From Phoebastria nigripes (taxonomy: Eukaryota > Chordata > Aves > Procellariiformes > Diomedeidae), in NCBI GenBank assembly GCA_035582835.1, contig JAYKAV010002943.1, positions 156,136 to 220,135 on the forward strand: a stretch of 64,000 bases of DNA. The letters run 5' to 3'. The notes beneath the pieces were generated by a model that was not told the DNA's origin, searched no databases, and was given only the letters and a program-made list of their open reading frames with translations. The position numbers and the translations under genes were made by a program. Positions within the stretch are counted from its first letter, which is position 1; every line of letters begins with the position of its first letter. Below, piece by piece: positions 11,281-24,750 of this stretch.

Positions 11281-13687
11281 CCATAGGCAGGCATTGTACC
11301 TTCCAAAACTCAGACAAAAAGGAAGTGGGTTTTTTGTGACCAAGAATATGTAATTCAAATGCTCTCATATTTCAACTATACTAGTGAAAACACTGAAATC
11401 TCTTTGAACCAAAGATGAATTTTGTCACGAGTATGAATTTGATCAGAACTTTTACTATCCGTTCTTTATTTCTATAAAAAATGATTATTTTTGTGACGAC
11501 CATGTTTATAATTTTGAGAAAGAATTATGTGTTTATAACATTATAAACTGTAAGAAAATTAAATAACAGAGAAATTTCAATTAAAACCATGAATCTTTCA
11601 ATTCTTACTGTGCTAGTGACATTTTCTTACTTTTCAACCTCTCCTAATTCATTCCTAGCCAATTGATACTAACAACAACTGAAAGCAAGTAATATTGTGA
11701 GATAAGTGCTGTGCTTCTGTATGATGAAAAATGTAATAGCTCCTCTATCAGATTAGTCTTGTCCAGATATCCTAGGAATCATGACAATTAGAGAAAATGA
11801 AAATTTTTATAAGATTAGAGCTTCTTATTTTAACAGGTTTAGAATACAAGCTTCAAATGACCTTACTGAGTATTATGTAATAATACCTATAGGGAATGAT
11901 TCCCACAAATCAGCTTTTCTCAAGTAATGAACAATGAAGAGCCCTTCTGTGTGGTGCTGCATCTTCTCCTTTTTATGGCTTTTCCTACTGATCTTCATGA
12001 TGTTTATCGGAAGAATCAGTAAAAGGAGATAGGAACTAAAAAGTGGTAGTTTTTCTTTGACCAATATGTAGGCATTGTGAACAGATCACGTAAAAGGCAC
12101 CGTTTTGAGGATGAGTATCAACTACCAGCAGAAAGGGAACATCTCAGAGAGCAGGAGAAGACACAGCTAGAAACTATGTGTAACAAGAATGCAGGACCAA
12201 AGCAGGAGAATGAGAAGAGCATCAGGAAGCAGAACATTCTGCACAGTAAAGTCAGGAGAAAAGGCGAGAATCTTTGAGAGTGTACTTTTTTCTAGCACAG
12301 ACTATAATCCATTATTTTTTATGGCTTCTGAAGCAACAATAAAGTGAGTAGAAAGCAAACACAGGAGTACGAAATTATCTCAAACTGTGAGGTTGAGTTA
12401 ATTGCTATTAACCTGTATGTGATTCTTACAGCTAAAACTAATTTAGGAAGGGTATCGTAAGCAAAATCAGCTATGACATTTAAAAAAGCAAACTAGTTTT
12501 TTTCCTCTTCCTGATTAAAATCTAAGCTGCAGTTATAGCTACATAACCTACTGTCTTAAGATTTTGCCCTTTGTTGCATTCCATCTTTGATATAAAATAT
12601 ATATAAAAATAGCTTTGATATAAAAAAAATATATTGGAATATGCTACCCATCTCACCATTGCCCAAGCCTTCACATACTATGAACAGTTTGCATAAGACT
12701 CCACTATGTCTGGAACTTATCTCCAGTTTTTTATAAAATAAAATTTTTCTCCCTTTCAGAATTTTGAAAGGTAAAATATGAGCCTAATGTAATCCTAAAT
12801 AGCATCTCTGAGGATCCACAGGTACCGGAATATATAATTTCCAAGATGAATTTCTATAATATTGTCTGTTTACAAATTTGTATAATTTTTACCAACAATT
12901 AACTTTAATTAACTTTCATTTCACAACTAACCACTCAGAAGAAATGCCTAGTAAATACAGCATGGTTCTTCAGACGGTTGGGGTTTTTTTAAATTATTAT
13001 TACTTTACATCTTAGTGGGTGACTGCAGAGTTTAGGGACTTTTTTGTGAAAAGTTGGTTTATAATGTTCTGGGATACAGTGGGACTTGACTATTAAAGTT
13101 TTCAAAACTACACTGTCATCTGTTAGATTCAGTAATGCAGAGGAGCGTCCATGCTCTGGGCATATGTGAGCTAAGACATATTCATCTGCAGGGACCAACT
13201 AAACTTCCAGTTTTGCGAGCAACGTATCTGCTGGCTCAGGGTGCTCTACTAGATAAATAAAATAAATGTCACAAAGTGGTAACTTGCTGGCAAAAGTAGG
13301 ATAAAACTTTTCATTTTTTGAAGGGAAAAATAAAAATTTTGAAATTAGTCATGACTAAAGCACTGACTTCACACAGCTAAATTATGACTAACTACAGTAG
13401 TCTAAGGTAAATGTTAATTCTGTGCCTAAGCATTTATATAGCGCCTCCATGAAGGAATGTGCATCTCAGCGATGTTTTTCCTGATGCTGTCAGGTCGGAT
13501 CCATTACCTCTGACTCAGCAGTATTAGAACTAAAATGAAAGTGGGCAGATTTCAGCATCACATCTGGACTACATCCTATAAAATACTTTTTTAAAAATCC
13601 ATAGTGGGTTTTTTCATTGCTTTATTCTATGAGAAAGAATGCTTTATGCAAAATTTCTTTTTTTTTTTTTCCAAAAAAAAAGGAAGC

Positions 13688-13752
13688 AGATTTATCAGAG
13701 TTTGCAAGATTTATCAGAGTTTGCTTTAACTCTTAATTTGCAAGAGTTAAAG
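13688..13752. repeat. 19-bp direct repeat followed by an 11-bp perfect hairpin
   Basis: The 18-base unit AGATTTATCAGAGTTTGC occurs at 13688-13705 and again at 13707-13724. It is followed immediately by CTTTAACTCTT (13724-13734), whose exact reverse complement AAGAGTTAAAG lies at 13742-13752 across a 7-base loop. This is a compact repeat-plus-stem structure inside intron 1. No function can be assigned from the sequence. Confidence 0.85.
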
Positions 13753-15083
13753 TAAAATAAAGTATCTTCTGTTTTCCTTCAGTTCTTGCACACTGAAGGA
13801 TTGCTCAATTGTTTTGAACACAATATTGCAATTTTTTACTACACAAAGTGAATATGAAATGCACCCACTTGAGACACTAATCCATGATTACAAAAAGTAC
13901 AATACAGTAGAGGACTGGAATTAAAAATGTTACTTGCAAGCAGTTTCTCCATATATGCGTTAGAATTTTACCTCCAAAACTTATTCCAAAATCCTAACAC
14001 TGCGCAAATGAATTCTAAGAACATATCTATGTCTTTAACCATTTCTGTTGTTCCTGTACATGGATCTTTGGATGTAAGAGTACTCAAATTTTCACCTGTA
14101 ATCAAAATGTGAGAACAAATGCACTTGTTCAGATTCCCTAAGTAATGGTTAACAGAATGGCCTTTTTCATCCTTTTTAGCAGTGATGACTCCTTCAGGAG
14201 ATGAAGTGTCTTGCACATAATAAAGACCAGAACACATTTGGTCATGGTCTTTCCTTCACCCAGCATATTTCCGTTTGTTTATACAAAGCTTATAAGACTG
14301 AGATGGTAATTAAGGGGGTGCTGGATACATGGCATAAGCAAGACTAATATAACAAAGACAAAGCATGTATCTGCGGGGAAGTTTAAACACTACTTTCTGT
14401 GTGTGAAAGAGAATGCGTGTATGTGTAGCAGACCAGGATAATTTTGGTGGAAACATGAAAGGCTAGCAGCACTGTTTTTTAACCTTCACATTATTTTCTC
14501 TGATTTATTCAGTAAGGAATATACTTCAGTGCATGCATTAGGAATACTGAGTTCTGTCATTATGTGGCATGAATCCTGCCACTCTCATCATCACCCTGAA
14601 GCTCAACCCTGTTGTTCCTTAAAGAAAGTCTTATACTAAATTATTATAGTGTTGATTCTGGATAGAATTAATAAAAAGGAAAAAAAATTACTTAATCTGT
14701 GTATCTCATGTAAATTAACACAGCTGGTTGAACATCACCATTCCTGTCTCACAGAAAATTCCAAAGCTCTGAAAAGATTTTGTTGTTTTTTTCAATGCAT
14801 AAAAGGAGTTTTAAGTTGCAGAAAGCAGGAAAAAATCTCTGTCAATTCTGTGGGGGAGATGTTCAGAGAAGTTTTTGAAAGTTAGAACCCAAGACCCCAC
14901 CTTCCGTTCCCATTGACATTAGAAAACTGATTGTGGCTGACAGAATAGAAAGGACACTGGACAATATTCCACCCAAACCTGCCAGCATTTCATTAAAACA
15001 ACATTGAAACAGATATGTTTCTGCAAAACTCTATTTCAAGAAATTAGTATTTTTCCAACTAGAAATATTTTGTCTTAATTGAA

Positions 15084-15111
15084 AATTAATCAATAGTAAT
15101 TAATCAATAGT
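15084..15111. repeat. Perfect 14-bp tandem duplication
   Basis: The unit AATTAATCAATAGT occurs twice head to tail (15084-15097 and 15098-15111). It looks like a simple recent tandem duplication in intron 1. Confidence 0.9.
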
Positions 15112-17015
15112 AATAACACAGTATCTACACTATAATTAGCTGACTAATCAAAATAAACAGTTTCATGAGAAGTGTTTTGGGAAAGAACTTCATATAACAC
15201 TGAGTTCTATTTACTGATAAGTTTTGACTTGTCTGGGCTGTAGTCCTGCTTGCTCCAATATTTTATTTTAAGGTGAGTGACTCTTCAGGCTATATTCAGT
15301 TTTTCTCTAACTGAACTTACATCTTATCAAACATATTTTGGAGAAGAAGTCTCATCTTCTAAACAGCCATCTGACATGCTCACTGAAGGTACAGGACAAC
15401 ACTGTTGTACTGATACAAGCAGAGCTTCCCTAAGGTAAATGGAATAGTGTTTAATTGAATTGTGCTTCAGTCTTCACAAACCCTGTGTTTTAATTTGAAA
15501 TCAAATTTTTATCTAGTTTTTATAAACCCCAACCATTTCATTCTATTATAAGATTTTCTGTGAAGACTTTTATGAATAGTAAAAGAATTGTTTGAGAAGA
15601 AACATATCAAAGAACCCCAAATTTCAGTTTCAGTTATGGTTTTCAACTCATAAAAGTGGATTTTTAAAGCAAAACAAGGCAAGGGAAGAACAGAAGACTT
15701 ATGACATTCTAAATGGTCATTAATTATGATTACAATAAATATCTTTTCTACAGATGCACACTTCAGTGGACACTGTTCCTGTTTATATTGAGTGAGAGTA
15801 CAGCAACCTAGTGGATGCAAAGTAAGCTTATGGGGCAATGCCACAACAATAGTAAAATATCTAGGCAGTGAATTAGAACTAGAAAACACAGTAATATGCA
15901 GCTCTACAATTTAAAGGACATTTTGGGATGCATTCAAAATACAGGATCAACCAAGCAGCTATAATCTGTAGAATTCTGTTTTCAGTATTCCCAGGTTGCT
16001 CCTAGATTTGGGAAGAGTTTGCCTTGGGAAACAATAGTTTGCAGTTTTTAGCCAGGCAAAAGTCTCATTTTAATTAATTCTCCGTTCAGTCTAGTGTTGC
16101 CTCATTGACATCAGTTGAATTACTATTCATTATGGTGGTGAAAGACACCAGTCAGTCCCTGCACAAGTTCAATTGATTAGAGGAATCATTCATTAATCAC
16201 AAAAATAAATGTAATTGTTCAGCTCTGACATGCTTTTATAGAAGGATATCTGGTGTTATAAAAGATAATATTCTGAAATTATTTTACTTGGTCATTTTGC
16301 AATTTACCCATTACTCCAATAACTTTTCTCCATTATTCAGTCAATATGCAAATTAGTCTTTATAGTAAGATAGTAATGCAAGTTCAGAGTACTATAAATT
16401 AGTGATTTACAGTTTCTATTTCCAAAGATATTCCGTTTATTTTAGCCAAGTATTATCTGTCTAAAAAAAAACCCCAAAACAGGTAATTGAATTTTGGGAA
16501 GATCTGGCTATCTTTAATTCAAAGTTAAAGTTGTCAAAAACTTAGCCCATGCAGTAGGTCTTCGGAAGAGTGAGAGGTTTGTCAGAATTTGAATATTTGA
16601 AACATTCTCTGCTCCTTGTATAGCTGATTGAGTCAGCTTTTCCCTAAAAAATGTAGGTTGAATAAATTAAGAAACAGCAAGAAACTAAGACCTGAGTTTA
16701 GAACATTTATAAAAATAAGGTATACAACAGGTACAAAAGCCTACTAAGGAAGTAGGTGCTTCTGGGAAAACAATGAACAAATACTCAGATTAGAGTCATA
16801 ATTCATAAAATGTCTTAAGAAAATTCACATGCTGCATAGCTGAAATTGGCAACAATAAACTTGTCTTAAACAAGAGAGAAAAATTAGAGGGACAACCTGT
16901 AGTTTATTGAATTCATATCTTAATTAAGCTAGAAAGCCATGCCCATAGGATTATGAAGAATGCTGACAAATTAGTTTTCTTCCTTTACCCTAAGAGATTT
17001 TTTTTTTCCAAGGGG

Positions 17016-17913
17016 TGTGTAGGAGACCAACTGGCAGCTAACACCAAGGCTAACTTGTAACCCCCGGAACAAAGAACTGTTTTCTCAGAAGAGGGCGGAC
17101 AACGACAGGAGACAAAACTCAATAACGGAGCAGGGGATGGAGATCCCCTGAGCCTGTCTGAGGAATGTCCCAAACACTCGCAAGACTGGGGGATGGTGAA
17201 TCCCAGGAAGGAGAGTTAACTGGCTATGGCCTTGGGGGAAGAAACATGATGACACCGTAAATTGGCCAAATAAGGGAGTACCAAGATAAGCGCTAAGAGA
17301 ACAAGAACCGCTGATAAAACCGAAGAAACAACTAGTTGAACTACGGGTCAACTATCCTAATTAGCATAGTAAAAAACCCACCCACCAGCAGGAAAAGCCC
17401 CCTAACCAACAAAGCCCCTTCCTCACTGAATATGTGCAGTAAAAAGAAAGGGCACTGTGACTTTAAGTGAAGACGAGGCATACAAGAACCAATAGAAGCG
17501 AAACTCTCAGAGCTACGAAACTGCCACCACAGCAGAGGGGCAGTTCGAAGTGAACAGCGGGCATGAAAGGGGAAGGCAAGTGCCATGGGGGGAACTTTTG
17601 AACGAGCGCTCCTACAGACCAGTAGACCCCCGTTGGCTGGACCAACGCTGGAACCGGGACTGGTGCTCTCGCTCTCTTCTTCTCTCTTTCTTTTATTCTT
17701 TTTCCTTTTCCTAGTAAGTAACGCAAGGCATAAACTCCCACAGCAGTGGTGAGCAATAAGCTTTTCTGCTACCAAATTATTTACCAATGAGCCTAGCTAT
17801 GGAGTAAAAGTCTTTGTTTATGTACAGACCTTGAGTGTCGTTTCACCTTAATCCACACCGAGGGAATTTATGAATCTGAGTCACCTCTGCCTCCACACAG
17901 GCGGGACGTGACA
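17016..17913 (+). mobile_element. Probable endogenous-retrovirus solo LTR
   Basis: A sharply bounded block of about 0.9 kb differs from the surrounding intron: it is GC-richer, with CpGs and few poly-A/T runs. It begins TGTGTAGG and ends ...GTGACA, the TG...CA ends expected of a retroviral LTR. Inside, in the + direction, is a pyrimidine-rich stretch (about 17660-17712), then TAAGTAACGCAAGG, and CAATAAG as a possible weak polyadenylation signal near 17753. This order is LTR-like, with U3, R and U5 in the sense direction. No gag, pol or env coding region and no second LTR are seen, so it would be a solo LTR. The flanks (AAGGGG left, GGGAGG right) do not form a clean target-site duplication. 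The open frames on its minus strand are therefore not genes. Confidence 0.5.
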
Positions 17914-19717
17914 GGGAGGTAGTAAAGCATTGTGCTTATATATATGTACTGAGTCACAAACAAAAACAAGTATATACAAATTTAGCCTCATCTAAAATAT
18001 AAAGCCCTTTGACCTGTAGAATGATGATCAGGTCAGAGTGACTTAATCAGAAGACTTAAAACCCCATTATTCTCTTTTTTTTCTCTCTATTAGGAAAAGC
18101 TGAAAAACTCCACAGCAATCCAAAGCTTTTTTAAACTCTAGTACATACAGTAAATAAGCTATAAACATTATACCATGTTACTTCCATGACAAACAGGACT
18201 GGAGGAAGACTGTAGGGCTGGAGGAATTCTCAACTGTATTAATAAAAGGGAAAAAAATATGACACCATAAAGGTATCAGGAACATCATAACAAAATGCTT
18301 GTAACCTACAAAGAGCACTAAAATGCAATGTTACTTCAGTCACTGAAACAGAAAAATGAAATTTTTCCAAATGTGAAAGAAAATACATTTTTAATAGTTG
18401 CATTGAAATGCAATCCCATATATTTTTCATGTAGTTTTCATTTCTAACCACTAAAATAATAAAGAATGGATAATTAGTGATCTTAAAATGGAAATTTATT
18501 GTTTGTTGCACATAAAAATTGTTACTTTGGCTGAAAATGTGTCCTGATGTAACTCTACTTATCTCTGCAGCATTATATTGAAAAATTAATCTGACCATTT
18601 GAACTTATTCAAAATAAGAGGATAAAAGGGCAACCAGAAAAATCTAAAACTGTGAAAAATCAGTAGAAAATCTAACTTGTCACAGAAAATATTTTAAATT
18701 CTCCTGAGCATTTTTCTTAGAAAATACCTCTTTAAAATCTTGGTGATACAATGCTTCTGCTCCTGCTAGTTGAAGTGACAGTCTTTTCTCTGGCAAACCT
18801 GAGTTAAGAGTTCTGTGCTTCTCTCTGATCTGATAAAATTATTATTATGTGAAATATTGCAGGATATGAAAATCTGCATTTTCATTGCTTTAGGAACTGA
18901 CAACTTCATGACCTACAACAAATAAAAGAAATTTCATCTTTAATTAGCAAGCAACACATTATTGTCAGTTTCAACAGAAATAATAGGAAAAGTATTTGGA
19001 ATCTCAGTCTTTTTTGAGACATTGCAAACTTAATTCTTTCTCCTTCATTTACTATCTTTGGGTTTAATACATGTCACCCTCTTCCACTACTCTTTCACCA
19101 TTGGAAACTCACTTTTCTTTTTTTGTTTTTTTTTGGTCCCTCAGAATGAAATTTATTTATTCACCAATAAAGCTCAAGTAGAATTATTTTTGTGCTGCAA
19201 TAGAAAGGAGTTGGAAGGAAATTATGTCCTTGCATTAACCTTGAACTGTAGAAGAAGGTAATGTTACCTAATTCAGGCATCTAAACTAGGAGTTCAGTTA
19301 CCCTGGGTTCACAATGTAGATAAAGAGACTGAGTCTTCCAAAAGGTAATTCAGAGAAGGAGCTGAATTTTGAGTCTTGTTTTGCTCCTCAGAAGAAACTC
19401 TTTCTGTGTAAGCTAGAATGGGACAGCAGTGACAGCCGATTCTGTTTGTCACTTTCAGGACTGGATCCATGCAGCTGTGACCCTCGGACACAGCTCCTGG
19501 CTTTCCAGAATGGCCCTGACTTTTCATGAATCAATATTGCTGATGAATGGCCTCCAATAAGAGAAGTCTATTTGTTTTCTGTTTTCTGTGCAGGATTTTA
19601 ATTTCCAGTAGAGTGAAGAGATTGCTTTAAAATTTTATTTCAATTTTTTAAAAATATTTGCTTTAAACATATTTATCCCCCCTTCTGAGCTCCCATTCCA
19701 CAATATTTGCCTCATCT

Positions 19718-20881
19718 AACCTGATCTCCTTCTATGACAAGGTGACTCGCTTACTGGATGAGGGAAAGGCTGTGGATGTTGTCTACCTAGACTTTAGTAA
19801 AGCCTTTGACACCATTTCCCACAGCATTCTCCTGGAGAAACTGGCTGCTCGTGGCTTGGATGGGCATACGCTTCACTAAGTATAAAACTGGCTGGACGGC
19901 CAGGCCCAGAGAGTTCTGCTGAATGGAGTGAAATCCAGTTGGCGGCCGGTCACGAGNGGTGTCCCCCAGGGCTCAGTTTTGGGGCCGGTCTTGTTCAATA
20001 GCTTTATCAATGATCTGGACGAGGGGATCAAGTGCACCCTCAATAAGTTTGCAGACAACACCAAGTTGGGCAGGAGTGTCGATCTGCTCGAGGGTAGGAA
20101 GGCTCTGCAGAGGGACCTGGACAGGCTGGATCGATGGGCTTGAGGCCAACTGTATGAGGTTCAGCAAGGCCAAGTGCCGGGTCCTGCACTTGGGTCACAA
20201 CAACCCCATGCAACGCTACAGGCTTGGGGAAGAGTGGCCGGAAAGCTGCCCGGCGGAAAAGGACCTGGGGGTGCTGGTTGACAGCCGGCTGAACATGAGC
20301 CGGCAGTGTGCCCAGGTGGCCAAGAAGCCCAACGGCATCCTGGCCTGTATCAGAAATAGTGTGGCCAGCAGGAGTAGGGAGGTGATCNTNCCCCTGTACT
20401 CGGCCCTGGTGAGGCCCCACCTCGAACACTGTGTTCAGTTTTGGGCCCCTCACTACAAGAAGGACATTGAGTTGCTGGAGCGTGTCCAGAGAAGGGCAAC
20501 GAAGCTGGTGAAGGGTCTGGAGAACAAGTCTTATGAGGAGCGGCTGAAGGAACTGGGTTGTTTAGCCTGGAGAAGAAGAGGCTCAGGGGAGACCTTATCG
20601 CTCTCTACACCCACCTGAAAGGAGGTTGTAGCAAGGTGGGTGTTGGTCTCTTCTCCAAAGTAATAAGCGATAGGACGAGAGGAAATGGCCTCAAGTTGCG
20701 CCAGGGGAGGTTTAGATTGGATATTATGAAAAATTTCTTCACCAAATGGGTTGTCAAGCATTGGAACAGGCTGCCCAGAGAAGTCACTATCCCTGGAGGT
20801 ATTTAAAGGACGTGTTAGGTTAACGGTTGGACTTGATGATCTTAAAGATCCTTTCCAAACTAAATGATTCTATGATTCTAT
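19718..20881 (+). mobile_element. CR1 LINE, 5'-truncated, reverse-transcriptase fragment
   Basis: This is a sense-orientation chicken-repeat-1 non-LTR retrotransposon. It starts inside the reverse-transcriptase domain just upstream of motif A ([10 protein letters not shown]) and continues through motif B ([10 protein letters not shown]), a motif C altered to FADN, the C-terminal LGHNNPMQ and [12 protein letters not shown] region, and the 3' UTR. It ends in the tail ATGATTCTATGATTCTAT. A stop codon (TAA at about 19878) and frameshifts near 20150 and 20560 break the frame, so it is inactive. Ambiguous bases lie at 19957, 20388 and 20390. CR1 copies are typically truncated at the 5' end by incomplete reverse transcription, as here. 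It inserted into intron 1 of GLRA3. Confidence 0.95.
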
Positions 20882-22425
20882 CTGCAAGGCTTTCAAAAGT
20901 TAAAATTTTTTATTGAAATAAAACACAGAGAATTGCATTTCTCTTCTGACACAGCTATCTCAGCCAGTTTAAACACATCACACCTCAAAAGAACATCTGT
21001 GTCATGCTACTTGACTGAACGAATGTATTTTAATGACAAATTGTGCAAAAATTTGAAAAAACCTTAGTTTTATCCACAAAAATCAAACATATTAATATTG
21101 TTTATGCTTTACATTGATGCATTTTTTTGTCTAAAATTGAAAATAATTTTTATCTTTTTGAAAGAGCAGGATTTATTATTTTTGTACAAACAAGGAAAAC
21201 ACTTTAATTTAGATGGGCTTGAGGCCTTCAGTGCTCATTCTTGTTAACATTTATTGTTTTTTATCTTAAGCTGTCACATTCTGGAACATTCTTCCNTCAA
21301 AAATATTTTTGTCAGGTTTATGTTCACTCTTGGAATAATGTGTGCAAATTCTATATACTATGAACTCTGATCTTGTTAGTCCTTTACCTACTTTAATTAA
21401 TAGATCAGATAATTAGAGACACTCCCTTTATAAAAATATCCTATGCTTCTGACCTCTTCAAACATAATGTTCGCTTTTCCCATTAATCCTACCAAATACA
21501 TTTAATGAAGAGATCTATATTGCACAGAAGAGAGTTTAAAGACTCTCTTCATACCACAAAATCTTACTGCCACAATTTTCAAAATACAATTATCAAGGCA
21601 CTGTCAGATGATCAGACACCACCAATATGAGGATCATTTCATTTTAACAGACCTTGTTAATTACATGGTTACACTGAATAATTTTTGTTTTAAAATTGAT
21701 GAATTCTACCACCATTACTTACAGTTACAGAATCAAGGGAAGTAGTCATGAGATTAATTCACCTAACCATTATTGGTGAACCAATGAATAAGTACCAGTT
21801 CAGATTAATTTACTGAAATGCTTTTGTGTATTGTTGTTTGTGAGATGCAACAGAGTGTGTATTGGCTGGCTGCTGGTTTTGCTTTCCTTATGAATGTGTT
21901 ATTAAGTTCCTTAAGCTTCTCTGCAAAGCTTTTTAATGTAAAGTACATTAAAAACATTCAAACATCAGCTAGAGAGAATACACCACAAACAGAAGATCTA
22001 ATTGCTCCAGGGGTTTGGCCACACTTGCTGTCTGAGAGAATAAGCTAAGTAATGAAATGAAAGAGCTATTGGACCATCATAATGCATGCAAAGCATCATG
22101 TAACAGCTCTGTAGTATGCATTGTAAGAAGAAATACAAAACTTCTACCTCTCTGAATGGCTAAGATGGATTGTATTTGAGATGAAAGAAATAATTTATGA
22201 TCAGATGAGAAAAATCAGCAAGCCAAATATGACAGTACTTTGGTGTTAATATAAGATTTTCAAGATAAAATACATAGATAGTTTAACTATGGAAGGAAGA
22301 AAATGAACATACCATCTAATTCAAAGATAATTTGTATCAATTGTATTCAAAACTAAGTTAGTGAGACTCTGGAGACTACTCTTAGAATAACTTGGATAAA
22401 CTAGGGGACTGCCCTAACTTGGACT

Positions 22426-22452
22426 TGGAAACTCCCCTCTGGGAAGTTTCCA
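22426..22452. repeat. Compact hairpin with 4-base loop
   Basis: TGGAAACTCCC (22426-22436) pairs with GGGAAGTTTCCA (22441-22452) across the loop CTCT, with one bulged base. It is a short stable stem in intron 1 without recognisable role. Confidence 0.7.
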
Positions 22453-23879
22453 GTGGACGATATCATTACAGCACATCATACTCTTTCTTTATCTCTGTCA
22501 TCCACCTGTAGCAGCAACAAACTGGGAAGAGTGAGCAAATGGTGTAAGATGTAATTTCTTCCTTCACCTCTTGTCTATACTATTCTTATTAAGCCCTTCT
22601 GGAGGGCTACAACCTTTCTTATACAAAAGTTGACAGTAGCCCTTTACTTCTTTTCTTCAATATTTTCAAATAAATAGATACACTTTTAAGTCTGAAACAA
22701 CACACTGAAAGTGATTTTTAAGAACCCACCTTGAAGATGAAAAGTTTAAAAGAGAGAAGTCAGTGAAAAACAGTACTTTCTGCAGCACGCAAATGATACA
22801 AAAGTCTCAAAGGCAGTACAATTGAAATTACTTTTGAAAATATACCTTTTAAAATAAAGTATATATAAAGCACTTTCATTTGTAAAGTCTCTTTCCTTTA
22901 TTTGTGCTTTGGTAAAAATGTGCAGAGGTTTGGGGCAGGTAGAAAAGAGACAGGTTATAAGTAGGAATACAGTGGTTCTTCAAAAAACCATGGGAAAACA
23001 ATGTGATTTTTGTAGCTTTAAATGTTTTAGAGAAGGAAACATTTGTGGATATTGTGAAATTCCTTTTGAAGAGTTTTTCTCAATCATTTTCTTTTGGAGG
23101 AAGGGCAGACAGTGAGGTTTTCTCTCACAAACATGCCTACTTTAAATAGACATTTCAGGAGCACAGATTCATGACCCATGCTTTCTCTTGCTAGCTAAAT
23201 TGCCAGCTGCTAGATGAGATCTCCCATTGAAATTCTGTAGATGTTGGTGCTCTGGCTGCATAGCTATGTTAACTATATATTTTTTTCGGAGTTCTGTAGT
23301 AGTAATTATTTTAAACATATAAAAGAATCAGTAATAATGCAAACATATCCTCAGCAGAGGGGTTAGAAAAGAACTGAGTCCCATCACCTCCAATCACAGT
23401 CATACATGTCACAGCATCCTAATATCTACCTCCATCTTGAAACACACAAGACTTTTCTATCTCTACTCAAAGTGCTAAACTATTCCTGAACTAAAGTGTT
23501 TCTGTGGCTGAAAGTCTTTTAATTTATGATCTAAATTTATCCCTGGCCTTTTCATATCCATTTGCTTTCATGACAATGTTATTTAGCTTAAAATTCTCTA
23601 TCCCAGTTGAAACCAGGACAGAAAGGAATTGAGCAAAATGGGCCAACGTTACCACATGTAACCTGCAACTGAGATTACAGGTTACAGTACAGGAAACTGC
23701 AAGCCTGCAGCCCAGCCCCAGCGTAGAAGGACCCTGAGAAGACACCATTTTCCACTTTGAACTATGCCCGTTACTTCCCTTCCTTAAGCTCTTCAAGTCC
23801 ATAAAGTGTCTTTTGGCAATCTGAAGATTTCTGTGTGAGATTTGTAATGTCTACTCTGAATTTAGCCTGCTTTTCTATA

Positions 23880-24750
23880 TATCATAGGTCATTCCTTTTC
23901 ACCAAGCTAGCCATATATGAAACACAATACCTTATATTTTGCTAAATTGTTTCTTCTAGAAAGCTGTACTGTCTTGGCTGGTACAGTTTGATCTTCTGTT
24001 AAGGTACCTTTATTATTAAACTGTGTGCCTAAACTCCCATTTGAATTTGTCTGTCTCTCATTGATTTTTCTTCTGCCTTTCTTCTTTAGATAAATGTCCA
24101 GTGTTTTCTGCTCCTTTGAGGTATTTATACACTTCAATCACGTTATTTTTCAATCTTCTTTTTGATAAACTAAGCAGATTGAGTTCTTAAAGTCTCTTAC
24201 TTTAAGAAAATTTCCCTGACTCTCAGATCATTGTTTAGCGTCTTTGTTCAGTACCTTTCCTAATGCTTTAATGTCCTTTTAAAACTTGGACATGGAATTT
24301 GATGCAATGTCCCAGAACTGGTCTCATTAATATCATATAAATTAATAAGTAACCTTCATGCTTCTACTCACTCTTTCAATCTTTCCACACCACTGGATAA
24401 CACAGTAGCGCAGTGAGAACTTTAGCACAACAGTGCTGAGCTGTTCAACATGAATTCTGAATCCTTCTTCAGACTCAACTGTTTTCTCCAACTCTGCCCA
24501 CATTCCCAATTCATATATCTCTTAATATCCTTCCTCTGTCTGTTTTAAACTGTTCTACTTACATGGACTGAACTTAAGAAATGGGTTATTTTCTTGCCCT
24601 CATCAATATTTATACCTCTGTCAATTTTTTTTGCAATTTTTAGTTTTAAACCATCAATGATTTTGTATTTTCTTTCCAGATCACAGATGGCAGTGCTGAA
24701 CACCATTCTTACTACAACTCGCTACAGCAGCTTTTTGTCTAGAATTTAGG
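23880..24750 (-). repeat. Ancient CR1/L3-type LINE remnant, antisense
   Basis: On the + strand, parts of this stretch read as the complement of the 3' portion of an old amniote CR1. They include TTTGATAAACTAAGCAGATT, then GAGTTCTTAAAGTCTCT, then CTCAGATCATTGTTTAGCG, then AAACTTGGACATGG, then CCCAGAACTGGTCTCATTAA. That order matches the post-catalytic reverse-transcriptase region of the family. The strongest part is 24110-24400. No frame is open. Boundaries are approximate, and the family assignment is from memory of consensus sequences. Confidence 0.6.

Noticed and set aside
12077..12277. 66-codon charged (Lys/Arg/Glu-rich) open frame
   Set aside because: It is short and unsupported by splice signals or any family I recognise. 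An A/G-rich stretch gives such a composition by chance.
15509..15889. 126-codon minus-strand open frame in intron 1
   Set aside because: It has no recognisable domain, no supporting signals and AT-rich composition like its surroundings.
17341..17787. 148- and 97-codon minus-strand frames
   Set aside because: They lie inside the probable LTR, antisense to it, and show no domain.
23658..23686. 9-bp stem TGTAACCTG/CAGGTTACA as a regulatory hairpin
   Set aside because: Stems of this length are expected several times by chance in 64 kb and nothing else marks the site.
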